A stretch of DNA of 64,000 bases from Caldilineaceae bacterium (GTDB taxonomy: Bacteria; Chloroflexota; Anaerolineae; Caldilineales; Caldilineaceae), in contig JAHBVH010000022.1 in assembly GCA_019637645.1 (NCBI GenBank), forward strand, positions 43,337 to 107,336, written 5' to 3'. Shown here piece after piece: positions 9,113 to 18,432 of the stretch. Each line of letters begins with the position of its first letter. The stretch's first letter is position 1. Both the position numbers and the translations under genes were made by a program. The notes beneath the pieces were generated by a model that did no database searches, had not been told where the DNA came from, and worked only from the letters and a program-made list of their open reading frames with translations.

Positions 9113-12100
9113 ATGACGCCACTAGCACAATCACACTCAATTTTTTTGCGGGTGTTCCTCCAATCTCTGTTCCTCATTGCTGGAGTGATCTGTACTTTTT
9201 TTGCAACGTGGATTTTCTATCTAAAACCTTGGCTACACTTTACCGCGACCTTCGATCCCTGGCTTGAACAAAACCATTGCCTCCTCCCATCCCTATGCAA
9301 CCAGCCATGGTTGATTGCCCAGCCCTTGGGCGTGTTATTGGCAGTGGGCGCGCTTTGTGCTTTTTCCCTCGCCCTCTGGATGGAATACCGCATGCCTGAT
9401 CGGTGGAAAGCAGCCATTGATATGCGTCAAACTTTTTTTGTCCAGTTGCTTCTCGTACTTGCAGCCAGCGGTGCCGTCCTTTGGCAAGCGCTCCAACTAC
9501 TCTATTACCAAACCCAACCAGCGAGCACGGTCTGGCTGATCGGAGTGGTGAGTCTCTTCGCCTATGGGCTCACCCTCGAACGCGCCCAAGCGACCCTGCG
9601 CAACACTAGCGCCAATCTCTTGCTCATCCTCGGTCTTTTGCTGACCCTCTTAGGTAGCGGTAGCTTGCTTTTGCAGAGTGAGCACTGGGTATGGTCCGCG
9701 CTGTTCCTTGGGCTTGGCAGCCTCCTCTTTGCCCTGGGCAGCCGCTGGGCAACACGGCTAGGATCGGCTTTCACCCAAGTGGACCATGCCGCTATGCTCC
9801 TCTTAGCGATTTTCCATCTCTGGCTGGCGTTGCGCTATGTTTGGTCGTGGCGCTTTGCCTTTATCGGTGATGAGTGGGGCTTTTTTGAAGTGGCGCGCGC
9901 CCTGAACCACGGGGCCAGTGACCTTACTTGGTTTGCAACGCGTGACTCCAATAGCTTTCATACGGTTTTATCCATCCAACTTCAGGCGTGGGTTATGGCT
10001 TTGGTAGGCGAAAATGTGGCAGCTTGGCGCTTCTCGGCCATTCTTCCAGCCGCGCTTTCGCTACCGGCCATCTATGTGGTGGGGCACTGGCTTGGTGGCA
10101 GACAGACAGCACTCCTCAGTGCCATTGTCTTTGCCGTCTCCCACACCTTGCTCTGCTTTGCCATGGTCCCCTATAACAATACGCAAGCCCTTTTGCCCAT
10201 TGCCGGCAGCATGGCGCTTTTTGTTTTCGCCGTACAACGGCCCGGCTCACTGCGCTTTTTTCTGGTTGGCATGATGCTTGGCGCTAGTTTTATTGTCTAC
10301 AGCCTTGGCCGTTTGGCGATTCTTCCCGTCGGCATCTTTTGGCTCTGCCACGCGTGGCCCAACTTCCGCGTTGCGCTGCGGCGTCTTGTGGAAATTGGCA
10401 GTGGGCTGGTGGTAGTCGCCGCGCCGATTCTGATGAATCTTGCCAATTGGAAAGCGCTCCTCAAAGCAACACCCGCACAGAGTGAAGCCTTGGCCGAGGG
10501 GCTCACGCTGACCGAACAGATTACGCGCAATGTACTCTCGGGGCTATTGGCCTTCTTGAGCAATCCAGCCAACACCCATTTTGTCATTGGCCCCTATGTT
10601 GATCCTCTCAGTGCCATTTTTGTGCTCATTGGGGTAAGCTACCTCATCATCACCATTGGCCGCAAACGCGCGACGACCGCCTGGCTCATTGGCTCGCTGC
10701 TCTTGCTCGTTGCCATGAGCGGGATTCAGCAGTATAGCCGCATTGCCACCACCCGCATGTTTAGTAGCATCATCATTTTTGCTCTCTATGGGGGCGTGGG
10801 TGGCACGCTCTTTTTGCGCTATATGTTGCCCAAACCGGGCAACTGGCAGCTAGGTGGGGTGCTCATCGTCCTCGTCGCGCTGACAGCCTTGAATCAATAC
10901 CAGATCCAGCAGGTCACCTTTCCCAATAGTGAAAAACCAGACATTACCTTGATCGTCCAACAATTTCAGGAGAGTGGTGCGACGGATGGCAGTGGCATGC
11001 CGGTTTTTGTCATCGATAGTGATCCCTATAACTCCCTGCTGAAGTTGATCTTACCGGCCTACGCTATACGTCCAGAGCGGATCATCCTTTTGACCGCCGA
11101 AGAGAGCCTCACGTTAGCGCATTTCTGTAGGGCAGGCGAAGGAGAAGCCCTGTTGATCATGGCGGCCAATCTCCCCGCGGCCGCGGCAGTCCGGCAACAG
11201 GTAGCACGCTGTTGGCCTGAATCTACCGAAACTCCACTCCGCAACCGCGCCGAAGAGACATCCCTCTATCGGTTTGCCACGGCCAAAGCAAACGCCAGCC
11301 TACAGAGAGAGGCGCAAAGTCGCCCGCGCAGTTTGATTACACCAGCGCGCATAGAGATCCCTGGCGTACGCGCGCTCAGCGCCGCGCCCGATGGCAGCGT
11401 CTTTGTCCTTATACCCAGGAAGCGCCAAGTGCAGCACTATGCCGCAACCGGCCAACGATTGCATACATTTGCGGTGGAACAACGGGACCCAACCGCCCTT
11501 GCCGTGGACCAACAAGGGCGGATCATCGTAGCGGGAGGTGAGGCCAAGCTCGTTTGGTATGATCAACAGGGCAACGTGCTCCAAAAAACAGCGGCTAGCC
11601 GCGAATTGTATCGCCCCTTTAGTCTCGGCGTGATCAACCAACAGGAGATCGTGGTCACGGATATTGACCGGCGACAAGTGGCGCATCTCTCCGCCACAGG
11701 CGACCTGATCCAATCATTTGCTGTACCAGGCATCACGCTGCCTGCGGCATTGGCAGTTGCCCCCGACGGTGAGCATCTTTGGATCTATGACGCGCAGAGT
11801 GGCTATTTTGGCGAAGTTTCGCTGCCAGAACAACGGCTGATTCGGCTGATTCCGGCGTGGCAGAGTGGGGCCGAAGACGCCGTTGCACTCGCTTGGCTGC
11901 CCAATCAGCAATTGCTCCAGACGCAACCCAACCAACGGCGGCTGCTAGCCGTTGATGAGCAAGGGACCACTACCCAAATCTGGAGCGGGTTTGACCGCCC
12001 CACCGCCATCGCCATGGCCGGAAATCAACGGCTTTTTGTCTTGGAGCGCAATCTAGAGCAGATTCACATCCTGCCAGCCAGTACCGGTGAACCGTTGCCA

Positions 12101-12160
12101 AGGCCATCGTCACCAGCAAGTCCCCTGTCGCCCCTGCCAACGGCCACGGCCCAAGAATAG
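9113..12160 (+). CDS. Large membrane glycosyltransferase (GT39/ArnT-like) with C-terminal NHL-type beta-propeller
   Basis: 1015 residues. The N-terminal ~610 residues hold many hydrophobic helices typical of GT-C dolichyl/undecaprenyl-phosphate mannosyltransferase-like enzymes. The acidic motif FIGDEWGFFEVARALNHG at about 248-265 corresponds to the catalytic loop between the first helices of the core. A soluble segment of about 110 residues follows. Residues ~740-1000 are a repeat region (VRALSAAPDGSVFVL, PTALAVDQQGRIIVAG, PAALAVAPDGEHLWIYD, PTAIAMAGNQRLFVLE) that fits an NHL/SMP-30-like propeller, probably exposed outside the cell. It ends in a Pro/Ser-rich tail. ATG 9113 has only a weak AAAGAG ribosome site. 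Acceptor and donor are unknown. Alternative: any other GT-C fold enzyme. Confidence 0.8.
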   Translation: MTPLAQSHSIFLRVFLQSLFLIAGVICTFFATWIFYLKPWLHFTATFDPWLEQNHCLLPSLCNQPWLIAQPLGVLLAVGALCAFSLALWMEYRMPDRWKAAIDMRQTFFVQLLLVLAASGAVLWQALQLLYYQTQPASTVWLIGVVSLFAYGLTLERAQATLRNTSANLLLILGLLLTLLGSGSLLLQSEHWVWSALFLGLGSLLFALGSRWATRLGSAFTQVDHAAMLLLAIFHLWLALRYVWSWRFAFIGDEWGFFEVARALNHGASDLTWFATRDSNSFHTVLSIQLQAWVMALVGENVAAWRFSAILPAALSLPAIYVVGHWLGGRQTALLSAIVFAVSHTLLCFAMVPYNNTQALLPIAGSMALFVFAVQRPGSLRFFLVGMMLGASFIVYSLGRLAILPVGIFWLCHAWPNFRVALRRLVEIGSGLVVVAAPILMNLANWKALLKATPAQSEALAEGLTLTEQITRNVLSGLLAFLSNPANTHFVIGPYVDPLSAIFVLIGVSYLIITIGRKRATTAWLIGSLLLLVAMSGIQQYSRIATTRMFSSIIIFALYGGVGGTLFLRYMLPKPGNWQLGGVLIVLVALTALNQYQIQQVTFPNSEKPDITLIVQQFQESGATDGSGMPVFVIDSDPYNSLLKLILPAYAIRPERIILLTAEESLTLAHFCRAGEGEALLIMAANLPAAAAVRQQVARCWPESTETPLRNRAEETSLYRFATAKANASLQREAQSRPRSLITPARIEIPGVRALSAAPDGSVFVLIPRKRQVQHYAATGQRLHTFAVEQRDPTALAVDQQGRIIVAGGEAKLVWYDQQGNVLQKTAASRELYRPFSLGVINQQEIVVTDIDRRQVAHLSATGDLIQSFAVPGITLPAALAVAPDGEHLWIYDAQSGYFGEVSLPEQRLIRLIPAWQSGAEDAVALAWLPNQQLLQTQPNQRRLLAVDEQGTTTQIWSGFDRPTAIAMAGNQRLFVLERNLEQIHILPASTGEPLPRPSSPASPLSPLPTATAQE

Positions 12161-12223
12161 CCCGATCGACTGGCAAAACCGAATCGACACCAACCATGCC
12201 TACGCGAACCCAATAGCCGCCAC

Positions 12224-15200
12224 TCAAGGATTGAGCAGAGGCAACAGCGGAAGTGTTTGGGGATTGCTAACGACCGCGGCGGTAAAGACCCAAACCAGTT
12301 GGTCATCTGGCAATTGAATTTGCAGCCAATTGCCATCCGACGTACGACCGATGGCACGAAAGGTTGTATTACGCGCCAAGACTGTCACCACGGTTGCCCC
12401 AATGCTGGCGCTTGCACGGGCATTGACCCCGTAGGTATCGGGTGTGGTGATCTCAATAATGGGCAAAGCAGCGTCTGACGCGGCAGGGAGCGTAGCGGTG
12501 GCAGGCGCGGTTACCGGCAAAGCCGCCGCTGGTTGATCACAGGAAGGGATCAGTTCATAGTCACAGAGAAAGGCCGTTGCCACGGCGGCTAGCGTCTCTT
12601 CATCCCCGGTATCTTCCGCCAGATCAGCGCCAAGCTCAACCCGAGCAGACAAGGTTGCGATCGCTTCCGCGTCTAACAGCCCACTGAGTTGGTTAATCGC
12701 CGCTTCGATGGCAGGATATTGGGCCAGGGTTGCTTGACGAATGACCGGCGCCGGGCTATAGCTTGGGAAAGCCGCCAAGGGATCAGCGAGTGCGACAAGT
12801 TGCCAGGCAGATACTCGACTATCGGTCGGCCAAGCAACCGCAACATCGCACTCACCATCACGCAGCGCCCGGTAGATTTCATCGGCTGGGAGCGTAGTAA
12901 TGGCGTTGGCGTCCATGGTAATGGGATAGGCCGCAAGCATGGTCGTCAGATCGCTTTCGGCCCGATCAACAAAATCGGCTTCGGCACAAAAATGCAGATT
13001 GGCAGCCGAGTCGGCCAGGTAATCCGCTAAATCGTCCAGGGTCCCGATGCCCAGATCGACAGCCTCCTGTCGCATCAAAAGACCGTAAGCACTATCGAAA
13101 GAAGCCTTACGGAGCCACACCAACGCATAAGGCTCATCAAAGCTTTTAGCCAGCGTATAGAGTTCATCGCTAGCTTGCGGAAGGGCCACTGCGGGGAGAT
13201 TATGAAAGAAGGTCAAGGCCGTGCGGGGGAACTCTGGATAGAGATCAATCTCCCCTTGCTCCAGGGCCGAGCGTAGATCGACCGAGGAGCCCGCGTTGGT
13301 CTGATCAACCACCGCATAACCAGCCCCTTGGAGAAGCTGCACCAACAGCTTTCCAAAGAGCGCTTGTTCAGGGTAGTTCATGGAGGCCACGACAATCGGC
13401 CCAGCCGCCCCCACCGCGTCGGTGGGGGCCGCAGTATCGGTCACAGGCGTCGTGGTGGTTAGGGTGGCTGGGGCTTGCAGCTCAGGTGCGTCCGAGGCAG
13501 CATCATCGGGCGCACTGTTGGTGGCTGGCGCAGTCGTGATCAGTTCATGGGCCAGCAAGAAATCAACGACCACCGCATCGATCGGCGTTTCATCCCCGCT
13601 ATTGCGCACACCATCCGGGCCGATTTTCACCGCTTTTTCCAATTCAATCATTGCTTCCGTGGTAATGAGCGCCGAGAGACGTGCTAGGCTTTCCGCTAGC
13701 TCGGGGTCACGTTCCAAGACGGCTTGGCGCGTGACTGGCGCGACCACACTGGTGGGGAAGAAGAAGAGGGGATCCGCCAAGATGGTATACTGGTGAATCA
13801 GCGCTTCCAAGGTTAGCCCAGCCGCCACATCACATTCGCCATTGGCAAAGGAGCCATAGATATCTTCGGTGTCAATGAGATAGATATTCTCGGGTGCGAA
13901 GTGGAAGGCGTAGATCTCTTCCAAGCCAGCCAAGCCATTCAGGGCACGGCTATAGAAATCATTATCCATACAAATGGAAAGCGGCGCGTCATTCTCATTC
14001 ATATAGGCCGCGAGTTGGGCGAGGTCGCGAATGCCCAGATCGAGCAATTCAGGCTGCGCGACAACGCCATAGGTGGAACGATACGCAGTCGGTGCCAACC
14101 AGGCAATTTCATTGGCAGCATCCAAACTTTTGATCAATTGATAGGCGCGCTCGGCGTCGGTCGGCAAGGCTGTTACGGGCAAACCAGCATAGGCAAGCGC
14201 TGTCGCGACCGCTTCCATATAGAGATCAATTTCACCTTTTTGGAGAGCCTCGCGCACCAAGATCCCACTGCCCAGCCCCGTCTGGTCAACGGTCTGATAG
14301 CCGCGGTCGGCCAGATAGACCAGCAGCATTTTGCTCAGCAGTTGCTGATCGCTTGCCACTGTGTCGGCCGCGGAGATCACCAAGTTCGGCAGTTTAATCA
14401 GCCGTTGTTCGCGGAGGTAACGATAGGCCACATCTTCCACCGACAACTCATCGCCGCTAGCTAATTCGCCGTCAGGGCCGAGATCGACTTGGGCATTGAG
14501 GCGGCTCATGGTGGCATCGTCCAACCCTTGCATCAGCCGATTGAGCGGTGCCACGATCTCCGGATAGAGCGCCAGGGTTTCTTCGCGTATCACTGGTGCC
14601 GGTTGATAGAAGGGGAAAAAAGCTAGCGGATCTTGTAAATTATGGAATCCCCAAGCATTGATCCGGCCATCGGTGGCAAAGCCCTCGGCGACTTCACAAG
14701 TGCCATTGCGCAGGTTGGCATACGTTTCATTGGGCTCCATCACCAGGATATTTTCCTCTTGAAACGTAAAGTCATAGAGTTCCTGTAGACCCACCAAACC
14801 ATCTTGGCGACCAAAGAACTCGCCTTCGACGCAGATCTTGAGCGGCGCGTCGTTCTCATTCATATACACGGCCAGATCTTCCAAGGTCACAATGCCTTGG
14901 TCAGCCAATTCCTGGCGCACCAGCAAAGTAAAGGTATTGTTCAGCGGTGCGGCATCCAGCCAGATCAATCCTTGGGCGGCATCCAAACTTTTGGCTAAAA
15001 GATAGGTGCGGTGGGCATCGGCAGGCAAGGCCGAAACAGGGAGGCTGTGGTGCAGCGAGGTTGCCGTCCCTGTATATTCAGGGTAGAGATCGATCACCCC
15101 TTCTTCGAGCGCAGCGCGTACAGCAGGTGAACCGCCCAGCCCCGTCAAATCTTCGACGGCCACACCAGCATCTTGGAGCAAAAGGATGATCATTTTGCCC

Positions 15201-16213
15201 ATGAGGAGTTGCTCATTCAACTCCTTGGAGCCTACTTTGATCGCCGCAGGCTGGATCAGCCGCTTGCTCACCAAGAAGCTATAGGCAACCGCTTCCGCCA
15301 GCTCCTCGTCGCCATTGCCTAACACCCCGTCGGCACCGATATCGACCCGCGTGTTGAGTGCGATCATCGTGTCGTTGTCGAGATATTGCCACAAGCCATT
15401 GATCAGCTCGGTCAATTCAGGATAGCTGTCGAGAAGCGCTTGGCGGAGCACGGGCGTTGGCTGCGAAGCGGGGAAAAAGGCGAGGGGATCGGTCAAAGCG
15501 GTGAAACCCCAGGCGCTAATCCGGCCATCGGTCGCATAGCCTTCGGCCACATCACAGTTGCCTGTCCGCAAATTGTTATAAGTCTCATTCGGTTCCATGA
15601 CCAGAATATTTTCTTCCGGGAAGGCAAAGCCATAGGCCGTTTGTAGGCCCGTAAGCCCATCTTGGCGGCTGAAAAATTCACTCTCTACGCAGATCGTTAA
15701 CGACGAGTCATTGGCGTTCATATAATCCGCCAGATCAGCCAACGTGAGCAGGCCTTGGTCGCTCAGATCCGGACGCACCAGGAGGGTAAAGGGATTATTG
15801 ATTGCAGCCGGGGTGAGCCACACGAAGCCCAGTGGCACATCTAGGCTTTTGGCAAGTTCGTAGGAGCGCGCTGGTGTATTGGGCAGCGCCTCATTGGGTA
15901 ACTCGTGGTAGAGTGACAGGGCGGTTCCGGTATATTCGGGATAGAGATCGATTTCCCCGTTTTCAAGCGCGGTACGGACAGCGCGTGAGCCGCCGGTAGC
16001 CGTATGATCTTCGACTGGGTAGCCCGCTTCTTGTAGGAGCAACACCAGCATCTTTCCGAGTAATAACTGCTCATTCAATTCTTTTGAGCCAATCCGAATC
16101 AAAGGTCGTTCTGGCGCGGGTGTCGTATCTTGGGCAATTGCCGGCGCGTGCTGACCATAGCAGAGCAACAAGGTTAGTCCGACGGCCACAAGCCGATAGA
16201 AGTAGCGAAACAT
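12224..16213 (-). CDS. Exported protein with four tandem OpuAC-like solute-binding domains and a C-terminal SH3 domain
   Basis: 1329 residues from ATG 16213, chosen because CAGGAG sits eight bases upstream and a signal peptide follows (FRYFYRLVAVGLTLLLCYG, ending APAIAQ). An upstream in-frame start at 16288 would add 25 residues ahead of the signal. Four homologous units begin near residues 35 (IRIGSKELNEQLLLGKM), 324 (IKVGSKELNEQLLMGKM), 607 (degenerate, DQQLLSKMLLVYLADRG) and 936 (PEQALFGKLLVQLLQGAG). Each has a GxIDLYPEYTGTA-type motif, weak in unit 3. Each unit ends in a GxDGxxxxGDE loop, degenerate in the fourth (LGADLAEDTGDE). Units resemble the glycine betaine/quaternary amine binding fold. 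A bacterial SH3 domain (about 1252-1320, NARASASIGATVV, DGNWLQIQL) closes the protein. No permease or ATPase is nearby. Likely an envelope binding or sensing protein; the ligand is unknown. Confidence 0.87.
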   Translation of the reverse strand: MFRYFYRLVAVGLTLLLCYGQHAPAIAQDTTPAPERPLIRIGSKELNEQLLLGKMLVLLLQEAGYPVEDHTATGGSRAVRTALENGEIDLYPEYTGTALSLYHELPNEALPNTPARSYELAKSLDVPLGFVWLTPAAINNPFTLLVRPDLSDQGLLTLADLADYMNANDSSLTICVESEFFSRQDGLTGLQTAYGFAFPEENILVMEPNETYNNLRTGNCDVAEGYATDGRISAWGFTALTDPLAFFPASQPTPVLRQALLDSYPELTELINGLWQYLDNDTMIALNTRVDIGADGVLGNGDEELAEAVAYSFLVSKRLIQPAAIKVGSKELNEQLLMGKMIILLLQDAGVAVEDLTGLGGSPAVRAALEEGVIDLYPEYTGTATSLHHSLPVSALPADAHRTYLLAKSLDAAQGLIWLDAAPLNNTFTLLVRQELADQGIVTLEDLAVYMNENDAPLKICVEGEFFGRQDGLVGLQELYDFTFQEENILVMEPNETYANLRNGTCEVAEGFATDGRINAWGFHNLQDPLAFFPFYQPAPVIREETLALYPEIVAPLNRLMQGLDDATMSRLNAQVDLGPDGELASGDELSVEDVAYRYLREQRLIKLPNLVISAADTVASDQQLLSKMLLVYLADRGYQTVDQTGLGSGILVREALQKGEIDLYMEAVATALAYAGLPVTALPTDAERAYQLIKSLDAANEIAWLAPTAYRSTYGVVAQPELLDLGIRDLAQLAAYMNENDAPLSICMDNDFYSRALNGLAGLEEIYAFHFAPENIYLIDTEDIYGSFANGECDVAAGLTLEALIHQYTILADPLFFFPTSVVAPVTRQAVLERDPELAESLARLSALITTEAMIELEKAVKIGPDGVRNSGDETPIDAVVVDFLLAHELITTAPATNSAPDDAASDAPELQAPATLTTTTPVTDTAAPTDAVGAAGPIVVASMNYPEQALFGKLLVQLLQGAGYAVVDQTNAGSSVDLRSALEQGEIDLYPEFPRTALTFFHNLPAVALPQASDELYTLAKSFDEPYALVWLRKASFDSAYGLLMRQEAVDLGIGTLDDLADYLADSAANLHFCAEADFVDRAESDLTTMLAAYPITMDANAITTLPADEIYRALRDGECDVAVAWPTDSRVSAWQLVALADPLAAFPSYSPAPVIRQATLAQYPAIEAAINQLSGLLDAEAIATLSARVELGADLAEDTGDEETLAAVATAFLCDYELIPSCDQPAAALPVTAPATATLPAASDAALPIIEITTPDTYGVNARASASIGATVVTVLARNTTFRAIGRTSDGNWLQIQLPDDQLVWVFTAAVVSNPQTLPLLPLLNP

Positions 16214-16305
16214 CGTAATCACTCCTGAAACAGGCAAAATGAATAAAGGCCCAGCTTTGCAACAGATGCAAACCGCAAAGCGACCCACAACGCGTCACCG
16301 AAGCG

Positions 16306-17091
16306 CTAGCGACATTGGGTCAGCGGGGTGAATCGATCCAATTGGGTTTGATACCAGCTTGCGGCATCCCCCGTCCGCCAATCGACCCCATTCAGATCCA
16401 AGTGGGTCAAAAAGCGATAAAGGCAAGGATTTCCTCGCTCAATAGGTGATTTTACCGCAGCATTACTTGTCACAATGAATTTTTGGTTTTCTACTTGACG
16501 ATAACCGCTTCCCACAAAGACCATTAAGCCAAAATACTCTTGCAAGTAGGCCCGGTCGGTGGGGTCCGCATAACAGAGGGTCAAATCGACCCGCTCAGTT
16601 TCACTCTTGGCGGCCAACGTGGCATAGAGGGTGGCGGCATCGGGAAAAGCAACGGGGGCCACGCGCAGGTTGAAGTCGCGCTCCAGAATCAAGGTGACTA
16701 GCTCGGTAGCCGCCACGCACTCCTGATTCTGGGCGACATACCCCAAGCGAACATCCGCAGCAGCCATCGTGACCAACGTGGGGCTGGGCGGCACAGCGGG
16801 CGGCAATGTTGCCACAACGGTGGGGGCGACGACAATGACCACAGGTGTGGGGCTGGGCACGGTCAATGCGGTGGCGGTCGGTTCCACACGGCTGAGCGGC
16901 GGATCGCTCGCTGGCGCGATCAGATCCGCCAACTGCTGACGCACAGTGTATAGAATACCCCGCGTATTTTGAGCTTCCCCTTGGCTCTGGCGTACCCAAA
17001 TCACCATTTGCAGGTTGAGCGTCACCAAGAGCAGGAGCAGCGCCACGAAAGCGAGCAACAGGTAAGCAGCGTTGTCACGTAAAAATTTCAT
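16306..17091 (-). CDS. Membrane-anchored protein with a partial periplasmic-binding-like domain
   Basis: 261 residues. One N-terminal transmembrane helix (about 8-32) is followed by a Pro/Thr/Val-rich stalk (about 65-105). A ~150-residue domain starts VRLGYVAQNQECVAATELV and contains VDLTLCYADPTDRAYLQEYFG. Its pattern recalls one lobe of the OpuAC-like units in the adjacent 1329-residue protein, but it is too short for a full two-lobe binding protein. It is co-oriented with the genes on both sides and probably in one operon (93 bp upstream of the giant's start). Function unknown; an accessory anchor or decoy for the same ligand class is a guess. Four cysteines in the soluble domain could form disulfides. 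Confidence 0.7.
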   Translation of the reverse strand: MKFLRDNAAYLLLAFVALLLLLVTLNLQMVIWVRQSQGEAQNTRGILYTVRQQLADLIAPASDPPLSRVEPTATALTVPSPTPVVIVVAPTVVATLPPAVPPSPTLVTMAAADVRLGYVAQNQECVAATELVTLILERDFNLRVAPVAFPDAATLYATLAAKSETERVDLTLCYADPTDRAYLQEYFGLMVFVGSGYRQVENQKFIVTSNAAVKSPIERGNPCLYRFLTHLDLNGVDWRTGDAASWYQTQLDRFTPLTQCR

Positions 17092-17129
17092 CGGACTTTC
17101 TCTGAATCAGTTGCAGATGAAGGGTAATC

Positions 17130-18269
17130 TTAGGGCAAAGGCGGTGGTGCGATATAATTTGTTGGAAGCTCCCCTGTGAGTGATTGTAAAAAAGCCACCA
17201 CGGTGGTCAACTCATCGGGAGTCACCTGTCTGCCCAATTGGTAGCGTGCCATCAGCGTCACCATCTCTTCTAAGGTCGGAATACTGCCATCATGAAGATA
17301 CGGCGCGGTTTGGGCCACATTGCGGAGGCTCGGCACCTTGAACACATACCGATCCGCTTCGAGCCCGGTCACGGCAAAGCGGCCCACATCGGCAATGGGA
17401 TAATCTTCCTTTTCTCCTAACTTTTTGAACTGAAGGCCCCCAACCGTCACCCCTACGTGGCAATTGGGACACCCTAAATTGACGAAAGTAGCCAGTCCCT
17501 GCTGTTCTAGCTCGGTGAGTTGGCTATAATCGCCAGCCAGAAATCGATCAAAGCGCGAAGGCGTCAGCAGGCGGCGTTCAAAAGCCCCCAAGGCTTGCGT
17601 CACATGTTCAAAGGTAATCGGGTTCGGATCAGCGGGAAAGGCCGCCACAAAGAGGGGCGTATAGCCCGGTACCCCCTGCAAGATTCGCTCAACCGACGCC
17701 CCATCGAGCATCCCCATTTCATCGGCAGCCAAAATCGGCCCTTTGGCTTGGTCTTCTACGGTAGGGCTGCGTCCATCCCAAAATTGAGCAAGATGGAGCG
17801 CGGCATTGTAGACAGTGGGTGTATTCCGCTTGACCGGGACGCCATTATGCCCTGGCGAAAGAGCCACGTTATCGACCCCGTAACGATCTAACACATGACA
17901 AGTATTACAACTCTGCGCTTGGTTAATCGAGAGACGCGGATCATAGAACAAGGTACGCCCTAGGGTAACCAACGGCTCTGACATGGTGTAGGCAAAGGGC
18001 GCTGCCTCAGCCGGTAGTACGCTAAACAACGAAAAAACAGCAGGCGAAAGCGCTGGCAACAATGCACTTTCGGCTGTGGAGGCACTCCTCACAGCCGATT
18101 GTATCTCGTTCACAGCAGCGAGGCTACTGCCATCTGCGGGAAGAGATGGGCCAGATGCGGCTGGAGATAATTGCAATGTCGTTGCCAGATATTGATAGTT
18201 CATTAACAAGATCACAGCAACGATGAGTTCGATCAGAAGCGTAATTAGCATGATGGGGCCACGCTTCAT
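17130..18269 (-). CDS. Di-heme cytochrome c peroxidase / MauG-like protein
   Basis: 379 residues from ATG 18269, selected because AGGGAG lies eight bases upstream and the protein then begins with a basic residue and a membrane-spanning or signal segment (MLITLLIELIVAVILLM). An in-frame ATG at 18329 is less supported. Two c-type heme motifs are visible: SCNTCH at about 119-124 and GCPNCH at about 264-269. Family segments TLGRTLFYDPRLS, NTPTVYNAA, QFWDGRSPTVEDQAKGPI and KVPSLRNVAQTAPYLHDGSIPTLEEMV are intact. It acts outside the cytoplasmic membrane; substrates of this superfamily range from H2O2 to protein side chains. The cupredoxin encoded just upstream is a plausible electron carrier. Its presence in a run with solute-binding-like genes is unusual. 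Confidence 0.9.
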   Translation of the reverse strand: MKRGPIMLITLLIELIVAVILLMNYQYLATTLQLSPAASGPSLPADGSSLAAVNEIQSAVRSASTAESALLPALSPAVFSLFSVLPAEAAPFAYTMSEPLVTLGRTLFYDPRLSINQAQSCNTCHVLDRYGVDNVALSPGHNGVPVKRNTPTVYNAALHLAQFWDGRSPTVEDQAKGPILAADEMGMLDGASVERILQGVPGYTPLFVAAFPADPNPITFEHVTQALGAFERRLLTPSRFDRFLAGDYSQLTELEQQGLATFVNLGCPNCHVGVTVGGLQFKKLGEKEDYPIADVGRFAVTGLEADRYVFKVPSLRNVAQTAPYLHDGSIPTLEEMVTLMARYQLGRQVTPDELTTVVAFLQSLTGELPTNYIAPPPLP

Positions 18270-18432
18270 AAGCCATCTCCCTTTGGTGAAAGGCATAGGC
18301 TCCCCATCGGTTTGTTCTCCTCGCGGCACCGATGGGGGTTGAGCAAGACACGACTGACGCCATGGCGTCGGAAGCTATACCAAGGATGAGGTCATCAATT
18401 GAGGAGCTTGCCAGCTATGGTTCTTCTTGTTG

